From Algoriphagus sp. (lineage in GTDB: Bacteria; Bacteroidota; Bacteroidia; Cytophagales; Cyclobacteriaceae): a DNA stretch of 64,000 nt. The position numbers and the translations under genes are program-made. The notes beneath the pieces are model-generated. The model was not told the origin of the DNA. It ran no database searches and saw nothing but the letters and a program-made list of their open reading frames with translations. Every line of letters begins with the position of its first letter. Position 1 is the first letter of the stretch. This document shows positions 8,615 through 16,969 of the stretch, one piece after another. Where the stretch lies: assembly GCF_024305035.1 (NCBI RefSeq), contig NZ_JAMWZB010000006.1, forward strand, positions 1 through 64,000, written 5' to 3'.

Positions 8615-8636
8615 AAAGCGCCATGGCGCTTTTTTA
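8613..8636. terminator. Bidirectional terminator between metZ and CBS gene
   Basis: A perfect palindromic core AAGCGCCATGGCGCTT flanked by A and T runs on the two sides can end transcription from both convergent genes. Confidence 0.85.
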
Positions 8637-9098
8637 CTACCAGGTTGTCTGTTTGAGTTTAGGAAAAGCCCGGATAATATCACTTAAACTGATTTGACCA
8701 ATCAGTTGACCATCCTTCATTACGGGAAACCTCCGGATTTTGTATTCCAAAAATTTGCCCGCCGCATCAAAAAGCGAAAGATCAGGCGATAAGGTCAGCA
8801 CATCTTTGCTCATGTACTCTGCTACTTTCCCAGGAAATTTCGGAGTATTGGTGTACTTTCCTTTAATTATTTCATGAAGGCAATCTACCTCTGAAATAAT
8901 CCCAACCAGCGCACCGGACTCATCCACGACTGGAGCTCCGGAAATCTTTCTTTTGGTCAGAATTTCCAAGACTTGATCAATGGTGTCCTCAGGGTGAAAA
9001 GTCACCAAATTGGTACTCATATGATCACGTACTAAAATCTGATCAATTGGCGATTTTTTGGGCTCAACCATGCGAACCCCTTGGAAACTTTTTACCAT
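8637..9098 (-). CDS. CBS-domain pair protein
   Basis: A 153-residue soluble protein made of two CBS domains (about residues 22-82, with HMSTNLVTF and SEVDCLHEI, and 90-150, with YMSKDVLTL and SLSDIIRAF). Such tandem CBS proteins bind adenine nucleotides and act as energy or redox sensors, usually on a partner enzyme or channel; none is fused here. MVEPKK at residue 10 is an alternative start. It stands alone, convergent with metZ. Confidence 0.85.
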   Translation of the reverse strand: MVKSFQGVRMVEPKKSPIDQILVRDHMSTNLVTFHPEDTIDQVLEILTKRKISGAPVVDESGALVGIISEVDCLHEIIKGKYTNTPKFPGKVAEYMSKDVLTLSPDLSLFDAAGKFLEYKIRRFPVMKDGQLIGQISLSDIIRAFPKLKQTTW

Positions 9099-9210
9099 AG
9101 CTAAAAGAAATTTTGATGAATCTTTAATCTACCGATTATTTGCGAAATAAAAAAATATAAAGGATAAAAAAATTATTATTTCAATACTTTAATATATAAT
9201 TAGTACCTTT

Positions 9211-10752
9211 TTAACGAATATTATTCTGAAACATCACAAAGGGAAGCCAATCGGATTTTCGCCTTCGATACAAATCCTCAAAACTAAAAGTCCCTACCAC
9301 TAAGTCCAGGTCCCCATCCCGGTCGACATCTCCTTTTTTCACAGTCAGCAAACTCAAATCAGGAAGTCCCTCCGGCACATAGGAACTGAAGCCTCCTTTA
9401 CCGTCTCCAAAAAAGAAAATCAGCTGCTGCTCTGGTATCTGCTCAGGATCTGGGAAAAATGCCAATGCCACTATGTCTAGATGGCCGTCTTCATTGAAAT
9501 CTCCCACTTCCAATCCAGTTGCCCCATGCATGGGGTAAAACCAGGATTCCTCAAAAGTCCCGTTTCCCTGATTTTTGAAAATCCGGACCCCATGAAAATA
9601 TTTTAAAATCTGAGATAAATCGGCATTATCTCCATTGACCAAAATTAAATCCGCTAATCCATCGCCATCCACATCCTGGTAGTGAACATCACTAGAACCA
9701 AAAGCTGGCTGAAATTGAAGTAAAACCTGCTCCTTGAAATTTCCCTTTCCATCATTTTCCCAAAGGTAAACTCCCTCCCAAGCCTGAGTCATCAAGCCAA
9801 TTATATCCAAATCGCCATCTTGATCAAAATCAGTCAAAATGGTCTTTCTGGCACCCGGAAGGGCCTTAATTACTTTTTCTTTCAACCCTTCCATTCCAGA
9901 GAAATAAACACTTAGCCTCCCGAGGTGATCTCCAAAATGTGCGACAACCTTATCCTCCACTCCATCCCCATTTAAATCCCCATAAGACACGTGAACAGGT
10001 CTGGTAAGCGACTCCAAATCTTGAAAATCAACCCATTCCTGATTGATTTTTCGAAAATTAGTAAGCTTCCCCACTGAGTCATTGGCAGGATCCATTAAGC
10101 CCATGGTCAATAGATCAAATGACTGATCCGAATTCCAGCGAATGGACACCGGGGCGATGGACGTAGAAACAGAATCTTTGATGCCAAAGCCTTCTAAGGG
10201 ATCCAAAACAAAAAGCTTTTGGTATCGATGCCCCAACCAAATCTCACCGGTCTTAGGATGAATATCTACCAAAGTCGTTAACGAAGGAAATTGAAAATCA
10301 TAAGCTGGAATAATCAACTCAAATCCCGGAATTCCTACTTGAGGTTCTTGCTTTCCGACTTGTCTACTAGGTGATTCAGGTGCATTTTCTAGGTAGTAAG
10401 TCACTATTTTGTCCCAATCCCTCTGCTTGATTAAGGGATATTCGGAATAGACCCCTTTAGGCACCCCTCTTTCCTCAGGAAGTGAAACGCCCATGTCTTC
10501 GGCTAGGTATAAACCCAATCTTCTTCTCATATCCGGCAAAACGGAATTTTTCCAAGTTCTCTGATCGAGAATCTCCGGTTCGGGTTTTAAATGACAATTC
10601 CCACAATACACCTCTGCTAGTTTGGGTCCATCCAGCTTAAGGTCCATGGATGCCAATTGGGGAAGAGAAGGCATGGGCTGCTTTCGTTCCGAAATCGGGT
10701 TACAGCCGAAAAGGATAGGTACAACAAGAAACCCGAAAAGTAGATTCTTCAT
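9211..10752 (-). CDS. Lipoprotein with c-type haem motif and FG-GAP/VCBS propeller
   Basis: A 513-residue predicted lipoprotein (lipobox LFGC, Cys17). Residues 50-54 are CGNCH, a c-type haem attachment site, in a short cytochrome-like region to about residue 120. The rest is an FG-GAP/VCBS beta-propeller with repeated calcium-type loops (DLNGDGVED, DFDQDGDLD, DVDGDGLAD, DFNEDGHLD, DVDRDGDLD). The ATG at 10752 overlaps the cutC stop as ATGA, and the signal peptide begins there, so the longer open frame to 10884 is not used. It is the third gene of an operon with an asparaginase and cutC. Redox or ligand-binding role unknown. Confidence 0.85.
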   Translation of the reverse strand: MKNLLFGFLVVPILFGCNPISERKQPMPSLPQLASMDLKLDGPKLAEVYCGNCHLKPEPEILDQRTWKNSVLPDMRRRLGLYLAEDMGVSLPEERGVPKGVYSEYPLIKQRDWDKIVTYYLENAPESPSRQVGKQEPQVGIPGFELIIPAYDFQFPSLTTLVDIHPKTGEIWLGHRYQKLFVLDPLEGFGIKDSVSTSIAPVSIRWNSDQSFDLLTMGLMDPANDSVGKLTNFRKINQEWVDFQDLESLTRPVHVSYGDLNGDGVEDKVVAHFGDHLGRLSVYFSGMEGLKEKVIKALPGARKTILTDFDQDGDLDIIGLMTQAWEGVYLWENDGKGNFKEQVLLQFQPAFGSSDVHYQDVDGDGLADLILVNGDNADLSQILKYFHGVRIFKNQGNGTFEESWFYPMHGATGLEVGDFNEDGHLDIVALAFFPDPEQIPEQQLIFFFGDGKGGFSSYVPEGLPDLSLLTVKKGDVDRDGDLDLVVGTFSFEDLYRRRKSDWLPFVMFQNNIR

Positions 10753-11489
10753 CCCAATACCTCCAAAAACTGATGTACACGAGTAGGATCGATACCCAGA
10801 TGATGAGTAAAGGTTTTCGGATCCGATGAAAATTGTACCTCGGGATTGATCCATTGATTTGAACTGGGAATCCACGTTTTGCACGAGGCATGAATTTCCG
10901 AGAAGTGTGGAGATTTTTTAAATTTTAACACGTGTTCCGGCTTGGCACCTCCCCCAGGTAGGATGATGATTTTATCTTTGGCTTTTTCCATGATGGCTTC
11001 AATCTGATCAATTCCTTCGTCAATGGAATTTTTAGCTCCGGAAGTCAAAATCCGCTTAAAGCCACTTTGAATGATGGGTCCTAAGGCTTCCTGTTGATCG
11101 CTGCACACATCAAATGCCCGGTGAAAAGTACATGGCTTACCTGAGGCTGTGCGAACCAATGCTTCACAACCTTCCTGATTTACCCGGCCTTGGGTATTGA
11201 GCACTCCAAAAACAAAGCCATCCGCACCCAATTCTCCAAGTAACTCAATATCCCGCTTCATGACCATGAGCTCTTTTTGCGAGTAGCAAAAATCCCCCCC
11301 TCGGGGACGAATCATGACAAAAATAGGGATATCCAGTTCTGATTTCAGAAATTTCAGCATCCCTGCACTTGGGGTCTCTCCTCCTTCGGGAAAATTGGAA
11401 CACAATTCCAAGCGGTGAACCCCTAACCTGGCAGCATTCAATGCGGATTGCACCGTAAAAACAGGGGCCTCCAATCGATATAAACTCAT
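10749..11489 (-). CDS. cutC: CutC family protein
   Basis: A 246-residue TIM-barrel protein close to the usual CutC length (about 248). Family signs are the N-terminal EAPVFTVQSALNAA and RLELCSNF segments, MIRPRGGDFCYS, GFVFGVLN and TFHRAFD, and ILTSGAKNSIDEG. CutC was linked to copper tolerance in E. coli, but its enzyme activity remains unclear. The ATG follows the asparaginase stop with no gap, and the stop overlaps the next start as ATGA, so it is the middle gene of a coupled three-gene operon. Confidence 0.92.
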   Translation of the reverse strand: MSLYRLEAPVFTVQSALNAARLGVHRLELCSNFPEGGETPSAGMLKFLKSELDIPIFVMIRPRGGDFCYSQKELMVMKRDIELLGELGADGFVFGVLNTQGRVNQEGCEALVRTASGKPCTFHRAFDVCSDQQEALGPIIQSGFKRILTSGAKNSIDEGIDQIEAIMEKAKDKIIILPGGGAKPEHVLKFKKSPHFSEIHASCKTWIPSSNQWINPEVQFSSDPKTFTHHLGIDPTRVHQFLEVLG

Positions 11490-12464
11490 TTAAAAATGGC
11501 TTTTAGAGTCAATTAATACATTTTTCTGCAGGGTTGCTTGGGCATAATTAAAGCCAGGGTGAACCGCAAAAGCACCCACTTCTCCTTCTTTATTCATAGC
11601 AAGAAAACCCGCCTGAATATCCTTTATATTCTTGTTTTTTGAGATGAGCCGACGAACTGCCTCTTGGCAAGCCTCCCGGGGACTTCTTCCCTGGCGCATC
11701 AGCTCCACAATCAAAAATGCCCCACAAATCCGGATAATGGACTCTCCCAATCCTGTGGCAGTAGCGGCCCCGACTTCATTGTCTACATATAATCCAGCAC
11801 CGATAATTGGGCTATCCCCAACTCTCCCATGCATTTTGTAGGCCAAACCACTTGTGGTACAGCTCCCGGCCAAATTCCCCTCTGCATCCATTCCTATCAT
11901 ACCAATGGTATCGTGATTTTCAATATTGATAATTGGCTTGTATTGGCTTGTCTTTTTCCACTCATTATAAGCCTCGGCTGCCTTCGGGCTGAGCTCCTCT
12001 TTCTCCAGCGGAAAACCTTCTGCAATGGCAAACTGACGGGCCCCTTCCCCAGCGAGCATCACGTGGGGAGTTTTTTCCATTACCGCTCGAGCCAAGGAAA
12101 TGGGGTGCTTAATCTGCCGGACAAAGGCAACCGAACCACAGGAACCGTCTCCGGTCATAATGGAAGCATCCAAGGTAGTAATGCCTTCTCGATCAGGAAG
12201 CCCTTGCAGGCCCACAGAAAGATTATCCATATCCAGCTCGGTATCCTTGACCCCTACCTCCACTGCATCTAGGATACTCCCTCCTGATTTAAGTGTATGG
12301 ATCGCAGCCTCATTAGCAGACAATCCATGATTCCAAGTAGAGAGAATTAGAGGTTTAGAGAACGTTTCTTTGCTAGGAATTGGTCGGGAAACAGCCTCCA
12401 AACCTGGAATTAAAAAAGCAGATCCCATCAGGGATTGTTTGATAAATTTTCTTCTTTGAGACAT
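11490..12464 (-). CDS. Secreted N4-(beta-N-acetylglucosaminyl)-L-asparaginase
   Basis: A 324-residue Ntn-hydrolase of the aspartylglucosaminidase/isoaspartyl peptidase family. It should self-cleave before Thr186 in the motif NHDTIGMIGMD to expose the catalytic threonine; RVGDSPIIGAG and TGLGE form the substrate site. The N-terminus (SQRRKFIKQS followed by a hydrophobic stretch) looks like a Tat signal, giving a periplasmic enzyme that removes Asn from glycoprotein or glycopeptide links. First gene of the operon with cutC (zero spacing). Confidence 0.92.
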   Translation of the reverse strand: MSQRRKFIKQSLMGSAFLIPGLEAVSRPIPSKETFSKPLILSTWNHGLSANEAAIHTLKSGGSILDAVEVGVKDTELDMDNLSVGLQGLPDREGITTLDASIMTGDGSCGSVAFVRQIKHPISLARAVMEKTPHVMLAGEGARQFAIAEGFPLEKEELSPKAAEAYNEWKKTSQYKPIINIENHDTIGMIGMDAEGNLAGSCTTSGLAYKMHGRVGDSPIIGAGLYVDNEVGAATATGLGESIIRICGAFLIVELMRQGRSPREACQEAVRRLISKNKNIKDIQAGFLAMNKEGEVGAFAVHPGFNYAQATLQKNVLIDSKSHF

Positions 12465-12547
12465 TGGCCTTATTTTAGATTCGAGAGTTCAAATTATCAA
12501 ATTTGACTTCGATTTTCCCCAATTTTCAAATAATTCTTCCAAAATCA

Positions 12548-13309
12548 ATGAGACCTTATATCCTAAAAGAAGCCAATTGGAAATCCTTAAAAGATCATCG
12601 GTTTGATTTAGCTGTCCTTCCCTGGGGCGCTACTGAAGCGCATAATTACCATATGCCCTATGGGACAGATATTTATGAAGCGGATGCAATTGGCGAGGAA
12701 TCCGGGAAGAAAGCTTGGGAGAAAGGTGCTAATGTGGTGATTTTACCTTCCATTCCTTTCGGGGTTAATACAGGACAGGCTGATATTTATTTAGACATGA
12801 ATTTAAATCCCAGTACTCAATTTGCCATTTTGAATGATCTAATCACGGTTTTGGATCGGCAAGGGGTCAAGAAACTTCTCATTTTAAACAGTCACGGAGG
12901 GAATGATTTCAAAACAGCCCTTCGAGAATTAGGTTTGAAATTTCCCCAGATGATGTTGTTCACCTGCAATTGGTTTCAGGCTTTGGACAAAACCCGCTAC
13001 TTTGCTGAACAAGGGGACCATGCAGACGAAATGGAAACTGCTTTAATTTTACATTTGCATCCCGATTTGGTACTTCCACTGGAAGAGGCCGGAGATGGGA
13101 ATGAAAAGAAAAGTGTCATCTCCGGTGTCCGAGAGCGCTGGGCTTGGGCAGAGCGAAAATGGTCAGAGGTCACAGCCGATACCGGAATCGGAAACCCCAA
13201 AAAAGCCAGTGCCGAAAATGGCAAGCGCTATTTTGAGGATGTCACGGAAAAAGTAGCCCAACTTATCGTGGAAATCTGTGAGGTCAAACCGGACAATTTG
13301 TATCGATAA
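12548..13309 (+). CDS. Creatininase-family amidohydrolase
   Basis: A 253-residue protein with the metal-site pattern of the creatininase family: Glu30 and His32 in GATEAHNYH, Asp41 in MPYGTD, the NSHGGN motif near residue 130 and Glu in HADEMETA. Family members hydrolyse cyclic amides or formamides (creatinine, FAPy) or process mycofactocin; the substrate here cannot be told. The ATG at 12548 is preferred to a TTG at 12503. It is divergent from the asparaginase operon, and its stop codon abuts the stop codon of the convergent gene at 13310 with no spacer. Confidence 0.88.
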   Translation: MRPYILKEANWKSLKDHRFDLAVLPWGATEAHNYHMPYGTDIYEADAIGEESGKKAWEKGANVVILPSIPFGVNTGQADIYLDMNLNPSTQFAILNDLITVLDRQGVKKLLILNSHGGNDFKTALRELGLKFPQMMLFTCNWFQALDKTRYFAEQGDHADEMETALILHLHPDLVLPLEEAGDGNEKKSVISGVRERWAWAERKWSEVTADTGIGNPKKASAENGKRYFEDVTEKVAQLIVEICEVKPDNLYR

Positions 13310-16300
13310 TCAATCCAATTGGGAGAGGTCTAATTCCTTTTCCTCTCCCCTATAATTGATGGTTTTCAAAGATTGAGCTCCTTTTGGCAACGTAATTTCC
13401 CGAGTAGATTGAGAGAAAAATCCGGAGCCAAAAGGGATTTCTATTCGTTGGGTTTTTCCATTTTCCAGTTGGACCAAAACCGCAATAATATCCTTGGGGA
13501 GTTTCAAGGAACTTCCCTGTTGAACTAATTTTTCAAAAACCTTAAGTTGACCACGATTTTGCGAAGCGATGTAAAGCGGACCCTTGGAAGCTGAGGACAA
13601 TTTCACTAGGGCTTTTCCATCTCCTGGGACTAAAAAGCCACTTTCAGCCGGTGTCAGGGGAGTAAAAATCCCGTTACCCTCACCTAACAAAATCAGCCCA
13701 TTAAACGCGTCTAAACGGCCAATAAAAATCTCATTTCCAAAATCATTTCCAACCAGCATCACATCCAGAAATCCATCTAGATTAAAATCATCCACTTGAA
13801 TTCCAAAAATCGGAGCCATCTGAGCCGCTACCGGAAGCGGGTGGATTTCAAACTCCCCCTTTCCTTTGTTTTCTAGCCAGACTGATCGGTCATAATTACC
13901 CGTCAAAATTACTGCATCCTTGCGTTCTTCTTCTGTAAAAAGTGTAGACTCAGTGGTTTGACCATAAGCTTTGTAACGTTCAAACTTTCTCCTAAATAGC
14001 GTACTCTGGCCATACAAATCATCCCAAAAATGAACAGGATAGGACTCAAACTCTCCATTTCTGCTTTTATACCAAGAGAAAATCACTGGGTCCATGCTCC
14101 CATTCTGGTCAAAATCTTTGGCGTAAACTTTTACAGGTCTTTCAGCTGAAGGATGATAATGGTTATTGGCACCTAAATTTCCCACGATGTAATCCATATC
14201 TCCATCTTGATCAAAATCTCCAGGAGCAATGCTATTCCACCAGCCTAAATAATTTTCCAAACCAGTTTGGGAGGATTTCACCAGTTTCCCCGCCTGGTTT
14301 TTAAAAATAGAAATCTCCATTAACTCTCCGACTACGATCAAATCCAACCAGTTATCCCCATCAATATCAGTCCAAAGGGCATCGGTTACCATACCCACAG
14401 ATTTCAATCCTTCGGCTACTTCATCAGTAACATTTTGGAGTTTCCCCGATTCATTTTTCAGCAAATAGCTATTCTCAGGAAGGGGATAGTGAGCCACCGG
14501 GGTTCGCCCGCCTACAAAAAGATCCAAATAGCCATCTCGATCAAAATCTGCTGCCCGTACGACACTTCCGCTTCCTGCTAGTTCTTTAAACTCCTGTTCT
14601 TGAGTGAATTCCCCTTTTCCATTATTGATGAAAATCCGGTCCTGATAATTGGGAGATCCTGCTGCAAACTCATTGCTCCCTCCGACTAAGTATATATCCA
14701 AATCACCATCATTATCCAAATCAAAAAGTAGGATCCCCTGCTCCTCAAATGCGCGATCCACGTCCTGATCAAATAAGTCCCTTCGATTAAAGCTGCCATC
14801 CGAATTTTGCGAAAAAATCACTGGGGAATTTCCCGAAGACGAACCGATGAGAAGATCATCCGTTCCATTTCCATCCAAATCACCTACTGCTAAAGCGGGA
14901 CCGTATTGGGTGAGTTTATGAGGGAGGGTCCGTTGCACATTATAATCCACCTTATCCAACTCCTCGTGTGTAAAATCCAAACCACTTTCCGAATTAAGTT
15001 CATTCAAAAGCTTTTCTCTAAACTCTGCTTCTATCCTAGCCAATGGGAGTTTTCCGGATTCTGCATTTTTATAAGCTACCTCCAGCACTTGATTGGATTT
15101 CGGCTGTTTTGTAATGGAAGTTTTTCCATCGGGCCAAATGACCTGAAGGGAAGTGACATTCCCCTTACCCAACCCAAAATGAATAACCTCTTCAACAGAT
15201 GACATGTAACCTCGAACCACCTGCTGCTCCTGAAATTGCCTAGTCCCATCGGATAAGCTCACTATTACTTTTGCTCCCAATCCCTGAGGATTACCCTTTG
15301 GACCCATAAGCTTGACACGGAGAAAATGGGGAGGCTCAGGTTTTTGATTGAGCGTATTTTCAAAAATCGAAGCGGGATCATTGATATTATTGACTACATA
15401 ATCCAAATCTCCATCCAGATCCAAATCCACAAAAGCCGCCCCATTGGAAAAGGAGGGTTGGTTTAATCCCCAGGCCTCACCCGAATCCTCAAAGGTCAGG
15501 TCTCCCTGATTTTTAAATGCATAATTCGGGATTTTGACAATAGGAATGGAATCCAAGAGCTGACGAACCGTTGCTACATTTCCCACATCAGCCCGGTAAT
15601 TGGCAAAATCTTTATCCGTGATATCCCGAGGGAAGCCATTGGTCACCAACAAGTCTCTCCAGCCATCGTTATCCACATCGGTAAAAAGCGGAGACCAGGA
15701 CCAATCCGTTTGATAAACTCCTGCATACATCCCAATCTCGCTAAAAGGGACATCCGGTCCATTATTGATATGGAGCATATTTCGGACATGCTGGTATTCA
15801 TAACCCCATTGTTCATTGCTGATGTAAACCTGATAGGAGTTTTTGCCTATGGTCGTTTTCTTACGATAATTATCTTCACCCAACATATCAAGTGTAATCA
15901 GATCAGGCTGGAGGTCATTGTTGAAATCCGAAAAATCCGCCCCCATGGAAAACTGACTTTGGTGCTTTATCCAATTCGAACTTTGATTGGAAAACGTACC
16001 ATCCTGATTATTGATGTATAAAATATCATTGGTTACATAATCATTGGACACATGAATATCGGGCCAGCCGTCATTGTTGACATCGGTGATCAAAAGTCCC
16101 AATCCAAACCCTTCGATGGTAATTCCAGCCTCTTGGGTCACATCGGTAAAAGTCCCGTCACCATTATTACGGTAAAAAGCATCATTATTGATCGCCGAGC
16201 CATCGGTTATTTTCTCCCGATAGTTCGAAGGGATGATTTTGCTTTGCTCATTATTGAGCACGTAAAGGTCCAAATCCCCATCCAAATCGTAATCTATAAA

Positions 16301-16831
16301 GGCTGCCCCCATGCTATTTCCGGGATCAGCAATCCCGTAGGACTCGGCTTTTTCTTCAAATATCAAATCCCCCGCTTCGTTCAATCCCTGATTGACAAAT
16401 AGGAGATTGTTTCGCTCTTTGGGACCAGTTTTCATGGCAGTAGCCACATAAATATCCATCCAGCCATCGCCATTAATATCGACCACCGTCACTCCCGTAC
16501 ACCAATGGTTCACTGCTCCAATTTCCGATTTGGCTGACACCTCATCAAAGCGAAAATCACCACGATTCAGGTAAAGTTTATTGGCTACCTGATTCCCGGT
16601 AAAAAATAGGTCAGGGAGCCCATTTTGATCAAAATCCGCAACGGCAACCCCACCTCCATTGAAAATATACTCATCGGTTAGAATATTAAAGGAATCCGTT
16701 TCGGTTATCAAGTTGTTAAACTCAATTCCGGTTCTTTCAGGATCCTTCAATTCAAATAATTTAGCTTCTTTTTGACAAGAGTAAAGTCCCAAAACAAGGA
16801 CTCCTAGGGCCAGTTGAAATTTCAATTTCAT
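13310..16831 (-). CDS. Large VCBS/FG-GAP lipoprotein with ASPIC/UnbV domain
   Basis: A 1173-residue predicted lipoprotein (lipobox GLYSC, Cys19) with two blocks of FG-GAP/VCBS repeats carrying Ca-binding loops such as DFDQNGLPD, DINGDGWMD, DYDLDGDLD and DLDGNGTDD. Between them, around residues 500-600, lies an ASPIC/UnbV domain (GAKVIVSLSDG, HFGLGKGN, VIWPDGK). The ATG at 16831 starts the signal peptide; an earlier ATG at 16870 is less likely. It follows the SusC/SusD genes on the same strand after a terminator, and such proteins often accompany SusCD pairs as surface binding lipoproteins. Exact ligand unknown. Confidence 0.88.
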   Translation of the reverse strand: MKLKFQLALGVLVLGLYSCQKEAKLFELKDPERTGIEFNNLITETDSFNILTDEYIFNGGGVAVADFDQNGLPDLFFTGNQVANKLYLNRGDFRFDEVSAKSEIGAVNHWCTGVTVVDINGDGWMDIYVATAMKTGPKERNNLLFVNQGLNEAGDLIFEEKAESYGIADPGNSMGAAFIDYDLDGDLDLYVLNNEQSKIIPSNYREKITDGSAINNDAFYRNNGDGTFTDVTQEAGITIEGFGLGLLITDVNNDGWPDIHVSNDYVTNDILYINNQDGTFSNQSSNWIKHQSQFSMGADFSDFNNDLQPDLITLDMLGEDNYRKKTTIGKNSYQVYISNEQWGYEYQHVRNMLHINNGPDVPFSEIGMYAGVYQTDWSWSPLFTDVDNDGWRDLLVTNGFPRDITDKDFANYRADVGNVATVRQLLDSIPIVKIPNYAFKNQGDLTFEDSGEAWGLNQPSFSNGAAFVDLDLDGDLDYVVNNINDPASIFENTLNQKPEPPHFLRVKLMGPKGNPQGLGAKVIVSLSDGTRQFQEQQVVRGYMSSVEEVIHFGLGKGNVTSLQVIWPDGKTSITKQPKSNQVLEVAYKNAESGKLPLARIEAEFREKLLNELNSESGLDFTHEELDKVDYNVQRTLPHKLTQYGPALAVGDLDGNGTDDLLIGSSSGNSPVIFSQNSDGSFNRRDLFDQDVDRAFEEQGILLFDLDNDGDLDIYLVGGSNEFAAGSPNYQDRIFINNGKGEFTQEQEFKELAGSGSVVRAADFDRDGYLDLFVGGRTPVAHYPLPENSYLLKNESGKLQNVTDEVAEGLKSVGMVTDALWTDIDGDNWLDLIVVGELMEISIFKNQAGKLVKSSQTGLENYLGWWNSIAPGDFDQDGDMDYIVGNLGANNHYHPSAERPVKVYAKDFDQNGSMDPVIFSWYKSRNGEFESYPVHFWDDLYGQSTLFRRKFERYKAYGQTTESTLFTEEERKDAVILTGNYDRSVWLENKGKGEFEIHPLPVAAQMAPIFGIQVDDFNLDGFLDVMLVGNDFGNEIFIGRLDAFNGLILLGEGNGIFTPLTPAESGFLVPGDGKALVKLSSASKGPLYIASQNRGQLKVFEKLVQQGSSLKLPKDIIAVLVQLENGKTQRIEIPFGSGFFSQSTREITLPKGAQSLKTINYRGEEKELDLSQLD

Positions 16832-16914
16832 AGGTAGGTTTGGGCTAATTGTTAGGGTTGAAATTAGCATTTATCAGTCAAGCGGAAAAAAAATATGCTA
16901 AAATCAATCAAATA

Positions 16915-16948
16915 AACACAAAAAAAGAAGGCCCGAAAGCCTTCTTTT
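16915..16948 (-). terminator. Terminator after susD-like gene
   Basis: An 8 to 10 base stem (16923-16932 with 16939-16948, GAAGGC core), loop of 6, followed on the minus strand by a U run (A run at 16915-16926 on the plus strand). It separates the SusCD unit from the downstream VCBS gene, which may rely on read-through or its own promoter. Confidence 0.85.
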
Positions 16949-16969
16949 AAATTCATTCAGATTCTGAAA

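Noticed and set aside
11829..12272. Plus-strand open frame of 147 codons inside the asparaginase gene
   Set aside because: Antisense shadow of a gene with clear catalytic motifs; no motif of its own.
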